Source of the DNA: Straminergon stramineum
Taxonomy: Eukaryota; Streptophyta; Bryopsida; Hypnales; Calliergonaceae
DNA length: 64,000 nucleotides
NCBI GenBank assembly: GCA_963920665.1
Contig: OY987266.1
Coordinates: 11,289,001 to 11,353,000, forward strand
Reading direction: 5' to 3'
The position numbers and the translations under genes are program-made. Below, one piece after another: positions 1 through 11,551 of the stretch; position 1 is the stretch's first letter; the number at the start of each line of letters is the position of its first letter. The notes under the pieces were generated by a model that saw nothing but the letters and a program-made list of their open reading frames with translations, had not been told where the DNA came from and searched no databases.

Positions 1-460
1 CAAGTTTGGACCAGTGTAGCACAACCAACAAATTGCCACATGCCCAAAAAGAAAACCCTACATGGCGCAATAGTTAGAATGAAAAACACTTCTAACAAAG
101 AATTTTGTGGATGAATGTACACATGGGGATGATTCTATCCATTTTTCCCTTACTATTGGTTCCCTTAAAAGAAATTGGTGGGCTCCCCTTGACAGCCAAT
201 GAGCTGGTGGCTATAAATTCTCTGCCAAAGTTAACTTAAGCTTATTGGCTCACTCTGGTTTGGCTATGCACTTCTGCAGCCATTGTATGGCTGAGCTTAC
301 CACCGACTCGCAGCAGGCCTGGCGCTAACACTGGCTCGATCCCGGCGCAGTCATAGCCATTCCCTATCTCGAGCAGGGGTCTTAGGGTCTTCAACTCTGC
401 AGTTTTCTCAAGTTGCGCCCTTCCTTAGTGTTTGCAGGATGATGAAACAGGGAATTAGCG
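1..460. other. non-coding left edge
   Basis: I see no convincing coding region here. A TATA-like string (CTATAAATTC) lies at about 211-220, but it is about 1 kb upstream of the first gene's likely start codon, so a link to that gene is uncertain. The remainder is mixed-composition DNA without a recognisable transposon end. Confidence 0.4.
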
Positions 461-660
461 ACGAATCCTTCGGCAGGGAGAGAAATCATTTGGCATGGAG
501 CGAAATCCTTTGGCAATGAAAGAAAGGAGAATAAAAGAAATCCTGTGGCAGGGAGAGAAATCCTTTGGCAATGAGAGAAATCCTTTGGCAATGAGAGAAT
601 TCCTTTGGCAGTGAGAGAAATTCCTTGGTAGTGAGAGAAATGTTTTGGCAGTGAGAGAAA
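461..660. repeat. 20-bp minisatellite upstream of the START-domain gene
   Basis: Tandem units of about 20 bp are built on TCCTTTGGCA followed by RTGAGAGAAA. Six units are in exact 20-bp phase from 541 to 660. Three more diverged units lie at 461-520, separated by a short A/G-rich interruption. The array is 550 bp upstream of the start codon of the next gene, in its probable promoter or 5' leader. The spurious short reading frames on the minus strand here are repeat translations. Confidence 0.85.
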
Positions 661-1209
661 TTCGCAACGTTGTGCAATAGCTCGGTGCTCGTGGCTGTAT
701 CGTTGTGCGCCGTGGTTTCATCTTCCCCGCCTGGTTTCATTCGATCTGCCTGCTAGAAAAGGTACCATCGCTGTCGCCATGTTCCTCATTTCTATTGTTC
801 TGCAAGTGTTGCTGGAGACAGCGCTGTCCCCGGGTGTCATTGGTGTTCGCATTGTCAAGGTTTGGGATTTCTTGTTCTGGTTCATACGTATTTCTCAAAT
901 TAGACAAATTTTACATGAAATGTTGTGGCCGCTTTTCCATGCGAGTCTTACAATATCGTATACGGATGTAATCTGTTCTTTTGCTTTCAAATCAGCTTCG
1001 ATTCTTCTTATCAAGCCAGTGTCCCTTGCATATAATACAGGAGCTGCCAAGGGGGCACAAGTGAAAGCAACAGGTCGGACTCTATTCGGACTTCTTTGGC
1101 AGAGGCTTCGAGCTAAGTTGGAATCTAGCGGGTTAGGGTTTGATGAATTCTGGCTTTAATTGAGCGAAGAGAATAGGAAATTGGAGTCTGAAGCAGCAGG
1201 CGGAGTTTA
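661..1209 (+). other. probable 5' leader or promoter of the START-domain gene
   Basis: No coding region is supported. A 126-codon open frame (779-1159) is hydrophobic and resembles nothing I recognise. The stretch more likely holds the promoter and 5' untranslated region of the gene starting at 1210, but I cannot place the transcription start. Confidence 0.35.
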
Positions 1210-4200
1210 ATGATCGGCTCCATGGCCACAGGGGCGTTCTCTACGACACTATTTTGTAAATTGGAATGCTCCACCAGCGCAAGGCCTTGTAGGCCAGTCT
1301 CATCCCATGCTTCCAATTGCCATGCCGTTCGGTTCCCGTGCTTGTCCTGTGATTCCAGCTTGCAGGGAAGACATCACAATAATGATGTTACAGCAGTTCG
1401 ACGTGTGGCCAATACGAATGACCAGTCTGGTGACTTTGTCCCTTTAAAAAGATGTTGTAAATGTAGCGGTAGTAATGCACATGGGTTTGCAAAAGGGAGA
1501 AGGGCATTACCTAGGGCTATAGTTTCGTGGTCTCCGGAGCGATCACTACTCAATGAGACGCGTTGCTATGAGGATGTATTCGAGCGAGTTTGCGGTGAAG
1601 TGGAAGCTGATTTCAACACGCTCACAGTGCGATCTCCTTGGTTGCTCTTCCAGCCGCAGAAGGTGCATTTGTCTTCCTAAATTGATCAAGACTGTTCTGT
1701 GGCTATATGAGTAAGCCTTTGGTAATTGACAATTTATTCAGTGCTTGAACAACGTTCTTATTCTTGACAGTTTGCACTTCCCAAGGGAGGGAGATGGAGA
1801 AGTGGCGTCCGAAGAATCGTGGATCATCTGATTCAATCAGCTCAGTCCGGAGTGCATTCCTCGGAGGTTTACTGTAGTCAGAAAGGATTTTGCAAAAGCT
1901 CTAGGAATGGAGATCAAGTGGGACATGGAAGGGGAATTGTGAATGCAGTTGGCACGGATGCAGGTACAAGCTCATCTGGAAGCCAAGTACATTGCCAAGT
2001 TGAGGCTGTGTCTTGGCGGGAGCGCCACATTGGTGCAAGTATCGGAATAGAGGCCACCCAGGAACGAGTTTGGGAAGTTTTGACAGACTATGGGAGGTTG
2101 GCGGAGTTCATACCCAATCTCACTCGCAGGTGCGGAGCCTGAATCCACTGACTCGCGTACCAACTTGATCCTTCTCAAGTAATGACGAGATGTACAAATG
2201 TTAAAGTTCCTATGGAAGGAACGAGTTGATTTTCTTTGAGTGTATGCTCAAGGTGCTGCTGTGTTGTTTTGGAATACCGAGCAGTGAGCAAATCCCCTGC
2301 CCACATCCTGGACGAAAGTGGCTTCTTCAGGAAGGTAAACAGACCGCTATGTATTGGCAAATCGAAGCTCGAGTAGTTCTTGACCTTGATGAGCTTCCTG
2401 ATGCGGTGAGTATCTTTCATTTTATGTTCAATCTCGTAGGAATACTTGGAAGGCAGAATATTATTGCAAATTGCCAACTTCGAATCTCTCTAGGAAAGGA
2501 TTGTGACATTCAATGCGATCTGTTATGAATGGAAGAACTACTATACTTCTTCGTCTGTAAGAACAATGTGTTGTTTGCAGAAGGATGGTAAAGAACTTCG
2601 ATTTTCTATGGTGGATGGTGATTTCAAGCGCTATGTTGGACGGTGGTATCTTCGTCCTGATGTCCGGTGTGTGATTCTTGTATTGAATTTTTTTCAATCA
2701 ACAGTCTCGCATATTCTTATGTATAGCACGATATTTCAAAGCCTTGATCGATGCATGGTTCAATTGCAGATCAGGTACAACCACGTTACATTATGAGGTG
2801 AACGTAACACCGAGGCTACTGTTTCCGGCTGCCTTTGTGGAGCAGATCATTAAGTCTGACCTTCCCATTAATTTGAGGGCTATTGCTAATCGAGCGGAAG
2901 ATTTTACGAATACTTTACGAGGGACAAGTTTTGTGCAGTCAAACGAGGGTTTGTCTGCTCTTGTGGCATTGAAGGAGAGGACTAAGCTTGGTGACAGAGG
3001 CTTCTCATGGGGGGCTATCGGATCGACTTGTAAACTTGGAAAGCCTTGTGTTGTAGATGAAGTTCATTTGAGGCGTTTCGATGACTTGCTGGTGAGCCAT
3101 GACGGAATTTGTGCTCCTTATAAGTGAGTCATATTAGTATCAATGATTAGAGTTCACTGGGATTCATTTGGTCTTGCTACTCATTAAGTACATGATCGAT
3201 CTTCGTTTCCAGCATAAAATTCACTATTGATAGAAGTATGTAGTGAAGTACATGCAATAAGTTCTTAACGCATATCCACAAGATTGTTTGAAGGACTGCT
3301 GTAGTGTTGTTTATACCTCAGCGTTTGAAGTAATGCAGATAAAACAGTAATGCTTAAAATTCTCTCTGCAGGAGAATGGAGGAATTCATAGGCGGGTAGT
3401 AGCAGCTATTACGGTAGAGGCGCCAGTGCAGAATGTCTGGGCCGTTCTTACCGATTACGAGCGTCTTCATGAGTAAATATTTATTCTCTATGACACGAAC
3501 TTCTACTTTTTTTGCTATTACATTCTTTTATATCAGCCCTTTCTCACAAGTTGTCTTGTTTGGTTGGTTGGGTGAACTGATCCTCTGGAAAGTATCATTT
3601 TTGTGAACTTAATTGTTGATCAAGACTTTGAAGTTTTGAGCTTTTTTTATAACTCTCATGAACGAAGGATTGGTAACGTACATCATCATTCTCGGGATTA
3701 TGAACATATATATATCGATGTAATTAACCGTCTAGATGTCGAGTTTGGATTACTGTCAACCTGTTTTTTTTCTATCTCTGTCCTTAGTTGATTTGGGTTG
3801 AGTTGAGCTTTCAGGATTCGACTAATTATTGTTTTGGTTGTGTGTGTTTGCTATGGTCTTACTATTACCAGGTTTATACCGAACCTGGCAACCTGTGAAG
3901 TTATGACTCGGGAGTTAAACAGAGTTCGATTGGTACAGGTACTGCTCTAGTAGTAGGAAGTATAAAGGTGTTCTCATCTGGCATGTAAAATTAGCAGTAC
4001 TGCATTTTTTTGTCATCAAGTATAGTTCTCCATTTTTCGCTTGTTTCAGGCCTTACTTTGAGAAAGACATTTGTGAAATGCCTGGTTTGATCAGCATTTC
4101 ATCTTCTGTTAGCCGTCTCACTGTTGTGACAGGTAGAGGTCTCACAATTGTTGTAACGAAATTTTGATACTAAAATCATAACTGAATTGCTGCATTGCAG

Positions 4201-6317
4201 GAGGGCTGCAAGTGTCTTTTATATATGGTACTGCATGCTCGAGTGGTATTAGATCTCTGGGAAAAGCCTCTGTACGAGATTTTATTTCAACAAGTCGAAG
4301 GAGATTTTGACAGTTTTCACGGGAAATGGACTCTAGAGCCTCTAGGAGCACAGCACACCTTGCTCAAGTATCTGGTTGACACCAGGATGCACAAAGACTC
4401 ATTGCTTGCTGAGGCTCTTGTTGAAGAGGTATGTGATCAGCTACTTAAACGTTGTTCTGGAATGTCTGATCCAATTTCTGTATGTGTTAATGGGTTATTT
4501 TTTGTCAACATGACCAGGTCGTATATGAGGATCTACCCGCAAACTTATGTGCTATTCGAGACCGAGTTGAACTTCTTGAGTCCAATACTTCACAAGAAAG
4601 CAGAAACGGAAGTAATGAGCCGGAAAGCATCGACAATCAAGAATTCCCTGACCTCAAGGAGTACTCTATCACACCAGGTTCGATTTCTTTAGAAATTGCT
4701 AGTAAGGGAGATGACAAGCCCGAGACCAGAAGTAGTCGTAGAACCTCTCCACGATTTAGGAAGAGACCACTGGTTGCCGGCCTTCAGCGCGATTTCAACA
4801 TCCTTGAACGAGAGCTTCTTAAATTTATTGCTGAACAGGTGAGCCTCCGAAAATAATTTCACTTTTTGACCTATCTATTACTACTATTCTTGCTTCTAGA
4901 CTCGCTATCACTTTACACTCTTACAATGCTTGAAATGTCCTTTGCTTAAAATTTTGCAGCGCAAATATGCATGGATTGGGAAAGAGTGCTATGACTATTA
5001 TTGACGTACTAAAATTTATATCGTTTTCTGCGCGTCTATGCAGGGGACTCTGGGTGTGATGCCATTGAGAGGTGAGTTGCGGGAAGCTGGGCGAGTGGAC
5101 TTGGAAAAAGCCATAGGCCATAATGGAGGCTTTGGTCCTGTAGCTTCCAAATTGAAACTTTCACTGGCATACAAGGAGCGGAAGCCGAGAGGTTACTGGG
5201 ACAACCTACAGAATCTGCACAAGGAGGTAAGTCCATCTCGTTACCTATACCCTAAGGGAGAGACTTAGCAAGGGTCCAAAAATATGAGGGACTAGAATTG
5301 AAATGTGCGGTTATTGGAATAGGGGTAGTCTAAGCTTGTAAATACAGTTTTGAATTTTTGAATTTTTGAAGATTATGCAGAAGATTGTATTGAAGAGCAT
5401 ATACGAAGAGACATGAAAATTAGACATTTCTATTTGGGGTAGACCACTTGTGAGAAGCTGCTTTGGGGATCCTCCCCTAATTTCTTCCTCGAGGCTTCGT
5501 TCTCTAGAAAGACTATCCGGGAATCGTAAGGATTTGTAAGGTCGCGATTTAGTTTGTAAATTGTGACTGCAATATGGGGTTGAGGCATTCTACAAGATTT
5601 TGAGTGGACTTTGGTTTGCACTGGTTTGTTTGCATCAGATTCTGCTGTTCCAAAAAGAAGACGGTCAGGATGGGAAGCACATGCCGACCAGACGGGCTTT
5701 AGAAAGAGCAGGTCAGTATTTATTTCGTATGTGTATTTCACTGCACATACAAGCATACCATTCTAGATTAGTATTAAGTATCCACCCTTGTGAATGTTGC
5801 TACACTGATGGGCTGCAACTACACTTGTCAATAATAGTTGGCTGATTATCAATGCTTTCATTCTTTAACTGAAGATATCAAGTTCTGTCTCAAGGAAAGA
5901 TGTCAGAAAATTAGAGCATCTGGGATACACCTTGATTCTTCCTTGAATTAGCAGTTGGGTCCCAGGTGTTTACAACTCCTTCAAGAACGTCATGAGAGCT
6001 TTACTGAAAATGATTAATATAATCTGAAATAATCTCAAATTTAGGGTTGTCTGTGATGTGCAGGACGTTATGACTTAGCACGGTCATTGGAAAAATGGGG
6101 AGGGCTTCGAGAAGTTGCACGAGTTCTAGGACTTGAAGTCAAAAAGCGACCTAAAATTCGAACCGTAAAGACAGGTTCAGTACCTGCTCCATCGCTCAAG
6201 GTTTTCGATGAAAATGAGACCGACATTAAAGTACCTTCGAAGACTGCACTCCCCCTGAAGTCAACGAAATGGGTTACTATGCGCCGCGGAGCTGCTTCGG
6301 ATTCCAGTGACTCGTGA
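1210..6317 (+). CDS. plastid-type protein with two START/polyketide-cyclase-like domains
   Basis: Modelled exons: 1210-1662, 1771-2129, 2285-2405, 2581-2666, 2770-3091, 3372-3472, 3872-3938, 4201-4428, 4518-4838, 5044-5226, 5639-5711, 6064-6317. All introns are GT-AG, phases agree at every junction, and the sum is 2,568 nt (855 residues plus stop). Residues 1-150 are Ser/Arg/Cys-rich, like a transit peptide. START-like domain 1 is about 228-380 (VLTDYGRLAEFIPNL; ARVVLDL; FSMVDGDF). Domain 2 is about 450-597 (VLTDYERLHEFIPNL; ARVVLDL). Both resemble the coenzyme Q-binding/polyketide cyclase fold, which holds lipids or other hydrophobic ligands. A charged linker is followed by two copies of a 34-residue motif (692-725 and 762-795). 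The arrangement matches the plant family typified by Arabidopsis AT5G08720, as I recall it; the ligand is unknown to me. The N-terminus is the least certain part: the first donor (AAG|GTGCAT) is weak. Family and exon structure are well supported, plastid location is inferred. Confidence 0.85.
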
Positions 6318-8102
6318 GGTCCTAAGGAATTATGCTTGTGTGCAAACCGTGTATTGTATAGTTTTTCTCGCCCACTAAGGTGATTTTTAGCAGCAGCTTG
6401 ATGCTGGCAATTAGATTTGCTTGGGATGCGTGAATCTGCTGATCGATGAAGATAGAGCGATGAATATAGAGCGAGTACGAGCATTTCACAGTATGTGGTG
6501 TTCCGAACAGGTGTATCATACTCAACGACACATATGTGAATGTGATGAATTATCAGCTTTATTTGTGTTTTTGCATGAGCCTGATTACCGATACGGGCCG
6601 CCTTGAGAGATCTACTATAGGTAGTAACTTACATCTGATTCTTTTTCTGGATGGCCGGGTGATGGAGTTGGTAGTTTGCTCTTTATCTTCAAAGAGCCTA
6701 GAGGCTAGAGAATTTAGAACTACTAAGGACCTGATCAAATCTCCTCTGAGTACCCTTGTGACCTCTGATTTCAACAGCTACTCATCCATTTGGACACTTG
6801 AGGTCCATTCATACCTGGCCTTACTAGTAGCTGCCGGTCTTTGGAGCAGTCTTTGTGAAGAAATGGAGTGGCTGTTCACATCATCGATCCTTATGAAATG
6901 CCAAACCTGAAAATTAGTACATCGATACTGATAGTAAGCAAGGAAGACCCACATTGATAGACTATTGTGAAGGGAGAAGACAAAATTGTTGTGTTGAAAA
7001 TAGTTTAAATTTTATAATCCATGTGGATTGATAAGAAAGGTTAAAAACCATATAATTTTTAATAGTTGAGTTATGTCAAAACTTGTACACAATACAAAAT
7101 ATCAAAATTTGTAGAAAATCCAAAATTTCTACAAAAGTACAAACACAAGATTCAAAGAGAAAGAGTGTTTTGACAATTAGGGCTACATAGATGCAAGATT
7201 TGCAAGTTTTGTGCTCTCTATTCCAACTTCTTCTAGTTGTACCATAAGAACTTTGTTGGGGAAGTATTTAATGTTGCACATTTCAACCAAGTACCTCACA
7301 AATGACCTAGTGTATGAAACCACTAATGTTAGAATTAACATAATAGAAAGCATCTTTGTTCCCAAAAACTCTAAATTAGAGGTAAATAGGTTGTTACCTT
7401 CATTGCTTTGTCAAGATCTTCCTGTTTGTGAGAAACAGATAAGCAAACCACCATGTTCTTGTGAGCAACAAGGATGTAGTTGGAAATGCTAATACTACAA
7501 CCACTAGCACCTACACATGTGACATTATTCTATTAGTTTTCAATGAATCAGGCATTTTCAACTATTCAATGTATTTTGTATACTATTGTTGCACATGTAG
7601 GGAATTAAATCCCAATAAGGACAAGAGGCCCAAACCATACCTCATATTGTTTTTGGTAGATTTGAGTAGCTCATATAAGGACTATTTCAATTCAATCATT
7701 TATTCTAATACCAAACACATGCAATGTTCTTCATTAGTTTTAGAGATTAAAAAAATTGTCTCCATTTGAATTATATAAGTTATATTAAAAATAATATAAT
7801 TGGTCATTTTGAAACTCTGAATATATGCTCCCACCAAGGTTAAACCACTAGGACTCAAACAAGACAAGAAAATGCACAACTCAAAATGAGATTTTAAAAC
7901 AACAATCCTCACTATCCCCATGAATAGAGGTTCAATGTATGACTACTACTACAACTTATGGCACAATCTTCCAAACGAGCTTGCAAGTGGAGGGAGGAAA
8001 CTCTTACATTGTACTTAAGGCAGGCTTGTGTGAAAAAGCTCAAATCTTACTAGGGTTGTAGAGCATGCAAGCATGACAAGTGAATCCTTGTCACCTAATA
8101 GA
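6318..8102. other. 3' flank and intergenic DNA
   Basis: The first few hundred bases are probably the 3' untranslated region of the START-domain gene. Beyond about 6.9 kb the sequence turns AT-rich. I recognise no gene, RNA or transposon terminus here; short frames such as 7211-7492 show no family resemblance. Confidence 0.4.
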
Positions 8103-8295
8103 GTAAAACCTCTCTATAGTAATAGGGCGAAGACCAATTTGATACATTATATTAAAGAAGTTATTGCATTAGGGAGGGTCATTTTCATTCATGACGTTTG
8201 TATGTAGCCCAATTAAGGGCCGACAATCAATATTACCTTAGAGAAGTTTATTACTCCATACTTTACAAGATATTGCTTTAGAGAGGTTCTATTGT
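8103..8295. mobile_element. short inverted-repeat element (MITE-like)
   Basis: The left end carries AACCTCTCTATAGTAATA and the right end carries TATTGCTTTAGAGAGGTT, which are inverted copies of each other with two mismatches over 18 positions. The interior (about 150 bp) has no coding capacity. The size and ends fit a small non-autonomous DNA transposon. The target duplication is not clear, so the superfamily is unassigned. Confidence 0.5.
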
Positions 8296-8559
8296 ACAAT
8301 AGAAACACCTAAAACTGTCATTATAAGCAATTCAACATTGTTAGTGGTATCTTTTTTTAGAAAAATATTTTTGTAGTATTAGCAATTGGAAATCATGAAT
8401 TTTAAATTAAAAAATAGATTTTTCAAATATGCAATATAAAGATTCTACAATTTTTCAAGGTGGGAGCTCCATAGACCACTAAAACCACGATATAGCTAGA
8501 TCCAAAACCGGAATCTATCAAAATCAACATCCAACTAATCACACCTTTGTGGAAATAGT
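8296..8559. repeat. dispersed repeat H, copy 1 (left part)
   Basis: This stretch resembles 50235-50500 and, more weakly, about 43170-43300. Shared landmarks are AAACACC, AAAATATTTTTGTAG, a sentence-like run around GATTTTTCAA, and CAACTAATCACA. Copy 1 is interrupted at its right side by the TTAA-flanked element that begins at 8560; homology resumes beyond it at about 9513. The repeat has no recognisable coding capacity. Confidence 0.55.
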
Positions 8560-9512
8560 TTAACCCCTAAAGGACCAAATGGTGTTTTTTGGCAACATAG
8601 CCATTTCGGGCAGCTCACTACGGATGGAATTTTGATTTTTTTTTCGTTGAAATTTTCACACAACATTTTCCCAAGGAATAGCTTTAAGACCCAACAATTT
8701 TCATAACTTTTGAACACATGGTTAAAAAGTTATTGTATAATATGTTGTTTTCATTGCTCGGCGGGCAGCTCGGGCAGCAAAAAAACTTCTTGAAAAATCA
8801 CTTTTTTTTTAAATAAAAATTTGAAATTGATTTTCTACATTTATATATATATGAAAAGATTTGAATTATTCCATTTTGATTTGTGAGACGAAAGTTATGA
8901 AGAGTTTTAGTTGTGGGTAGTTTGTGGGTAGTAATGGAATCTCTACTCTCAAATAAACTTTGAAGACCTTTATTTCACTCAATTTTTAATATTTTTGGAA
9001 AAAAATAAAAACTTGAGGTGTAGATTGTTTATTACAACATTACAACCATTGGGATTGTCAATTTTCAATTCCATAAATAAATTATTAACACTTTAGTATT
9101 TTGAATCATTCTCTACTTCTTTCAACTTACTATTTTTTTCCTATATGTTGTACAATTCCAAATGATCCAAAAAATTTCAAGCATGTAGCCAACATGACTT
9201 GAAGAATGAATCCAAAGAGTTACAACCATTTTGGACATTTTTTCATAATGATTTGACCTTGTGGAGTGCATCTGCCCGGATTTTTGCAGGGTCAAAAAAT
9301 GGCTTTTTGTTACTTCAAATGCTAATATCTTGCAATCCAAATGGTGGAAATTTCTGAAATTTTTTCCACATCTTTCCAAACCAGATTACTACAAGATCCT
9401 ATGGTTACATTTTTCCAAAATTTTATTTTTTCTAAAATTTGATACTTGTATTGGAGATGACAGTTTTGGAGTGTTTTTAGTGAAAACATAGTCAAAAACC
9501 TTTAGGGGTTAA
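8560..9512. mobile_element. TTAA-flanked non-autonomous element, family A copy 1
   Basis: A 953-bp element bounded by TTAACCCCTAAAGG and its exact reverse complement CCTTTAGGGGTTAA. Two sister copies at 13078-14035 and 35771-36722 have the same ends and nearly the same length. The palindromic TTAA at each boundary and termini starting CCCC match the piggyBac superfamily rule (TTAA target, CCY ends). Alignment to an unoccupied relative at about 50484 needs only one TTAA. No transposase is seen. The superfamily assignment is inferred from the ends alone. Confidence 0.75.
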
Positions 9513-11299
9513 TGGTACTTTTGAAGGACAATTTAATGGAAGTCTAGGGATACTTCAAGGAAAATCTATTATGAATGAATGGATACAAGGACAATTTTGG
9601 GCCATGTTTTGACCTTACTTCAAAGCCTCTATTTCGAAGTCAATTCTCATGTAATTGTTGTTCTCTCATAGTTGTGCAAGCTTCGTTGCCTTTGCAAAAG
9701 AAAACAAAAAGAACATCGAAACACATTCATGGAAACTTTGGACCAAGTTGTCTTAAATTTTTGGCAAAACACATCCCAAGTTGACAATATTAAGCAACTC
9801 AAAAGTACCATCAATCAAAAACTACACTACTTGAATAGATGAGATATTATTGGACACAACTATCTTCCACTCTAAAGTGGCATTCTATCCAACCCATTTT
9901 TGTAGGTTTTTATGAGGTGCTTGCTTGACAATCTTTGTACATAATGAATCTAGTAGGAGTAACATATATTGAATGGGTTTGCCAAGTCATGCATAATGTA
10001 GGTTGAATAGTGAGGAAGTCACTATTCAAATAGTCTTTTGAGTGGATAGTGAGGCAAAGGTATCCACCAAAAAGACAGTGGGATTGATTTTCTATTTTAT
10101 TACCCCACTTACCAAATTTTTTTTTAATGTCCACTCCCACGCATACTTGTATTTTTGATGAGTAGTTTATTTGGCAAACGACATGGGTTATATCAACATA
10201 TTTAATACTTATTCAGTATTTAGTAATTAGTATGTATATAATATACATTATGTATTCAATATTCAATAATTAATATGTATATAATATAAATTATATTGTA
10301 TGTATACAATATATATTCAATATTCAATATATACTTTGTATTAAATCAACGGCATTAAGGGGGGGTTCAATTTATTTTTTATTTTAAATCAACAGCCAGG
10401 AAAAAAATAGAGGGGCATGGCTAGTCAAAATCCTAAAATCCTATATTTTATTTCCCCCCCAAACCTAGAATCAATGGCAGGGGCAAGGGCTTCATCCCTC
10501 GATTGATGGCCCTCATTTTTCCTTGAGGGGAGAGGGGAACTAGTTCTCTCTCTCTCTCCTGAAATCATAGGAGATAGTGAGGAAGTCACAATGTGGAGCT
10601 TATCACAAGGCACTTTGAAAATGGAGTGTAGGGTTGGTGTCCAATTGATAGCAAAGAAATGGCTTTTGTCTGTTTCAGTGTACTCATTAATATTTTTATT
10701 AAACACATGGTGATAAGATGTGATATCATGGCTGAGCATATTAATTTATGGATGCCTTCACAAAATTGTAGGACACTCTTTTGTAGAGAATGTGTGCCTA
10801 AGATCAAACATATGTCATTAAGAATAACAAATTGTTGTTGTCCATTCAAGCTTGATAGACAACACTCATGGTTTCTTCATATATAAGGCAAAATTTATGC
10901 TATTGATAGTTCATATACAAATAACAACAATTTTGTTATATTGGAGATATTCCACTACTTTGGCACTAATAGGACTTGTTGCATGAACTTAAATCTACAT
11001 TTATCCTAGTTTCTAGAATTGTGTTCAGTTGTTTTTAACAATTGTTGACTCATAAATTGCACCAATTTAACTAAATTGACTAGTAAGTATGAAGACAAAA
11101 GGAAATCATGAATTCCTCCTGTAGTTGAACTTGAAGTCAAATGCTTGCAAGAGATGACTAACAAGCTTCACTTGAAGCACTCGGAGCAAGCAACAATAAT
11201 CTACTTCAAAAGTACCTGCTAGCCGGTATGGCACTATGGCCAATAAATTTGAATAGTATTGTCAAATCCAAGTTGGTATGACATAATGTACATTATAAG
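9513..11299. other. AT-rich intergenic DNA
   Basis: No gene is supported. About 10190-10345 is a very AT-rich, partly palindromic low-complexity stretch built on ATATTCAATATTCAAT-like and TATGTATATAATATA-like strings. A short CT microsatellite lies at about 10545-10560. Sequence just after 9513 continues the dispersed repeat interrupted by the family A element. Confidence 0.5.
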
Positions 11300-11551
11300 T
11301 ACACTAAAGAGTGAAATTAGGTTACCTTAACAAAGAGATTGCCTTACCCCAAGAAAGTTACTTTACAAGCCATCAAAGTCAACAAATAATTGTACAAATA
11401 TTTCCATTTTTATACTTGGAGGTTCAAGAGTCCCAATAACAATGATATGTAATTCAAAGTAGTTCATTCTTATATAGGAATTGTAAATATTTATTTGGTG
11501 TCAAATATCGAGTAATTAGTGAGGGGCGACCTATTTTCACTATTCAGTGTA
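11300..11551. mobile_element. TA-flanked MITE, family F copy 1
   Basis: A 252-bp element bounded by TA, with ends CACTAAAGAGTGAAATTAG and, inverted, the complement of TTTCACTATTCAGTG. The copy at 23255-23507 is alignable along its whole length. The TA boundaries and size fit a mariner-type MITE; there is no coding capacity. Confidence 0.65.

Noticed and set aside
779..1159. 126-codon hydrophobic open frame upstream of the START gene
   Set aside because: No family resemblance, no splice link to the downstream gene that preserves phase, and it lies in the likely leader.
8560..9512. PIF/Harbinger assignment for family A (3-bp duplication)
   Set aside because: The bases beside the termini read TAA on the left and TTA on the right, not a direct 3-bp repeat; the 4-bp palindrome TTAA fits better.
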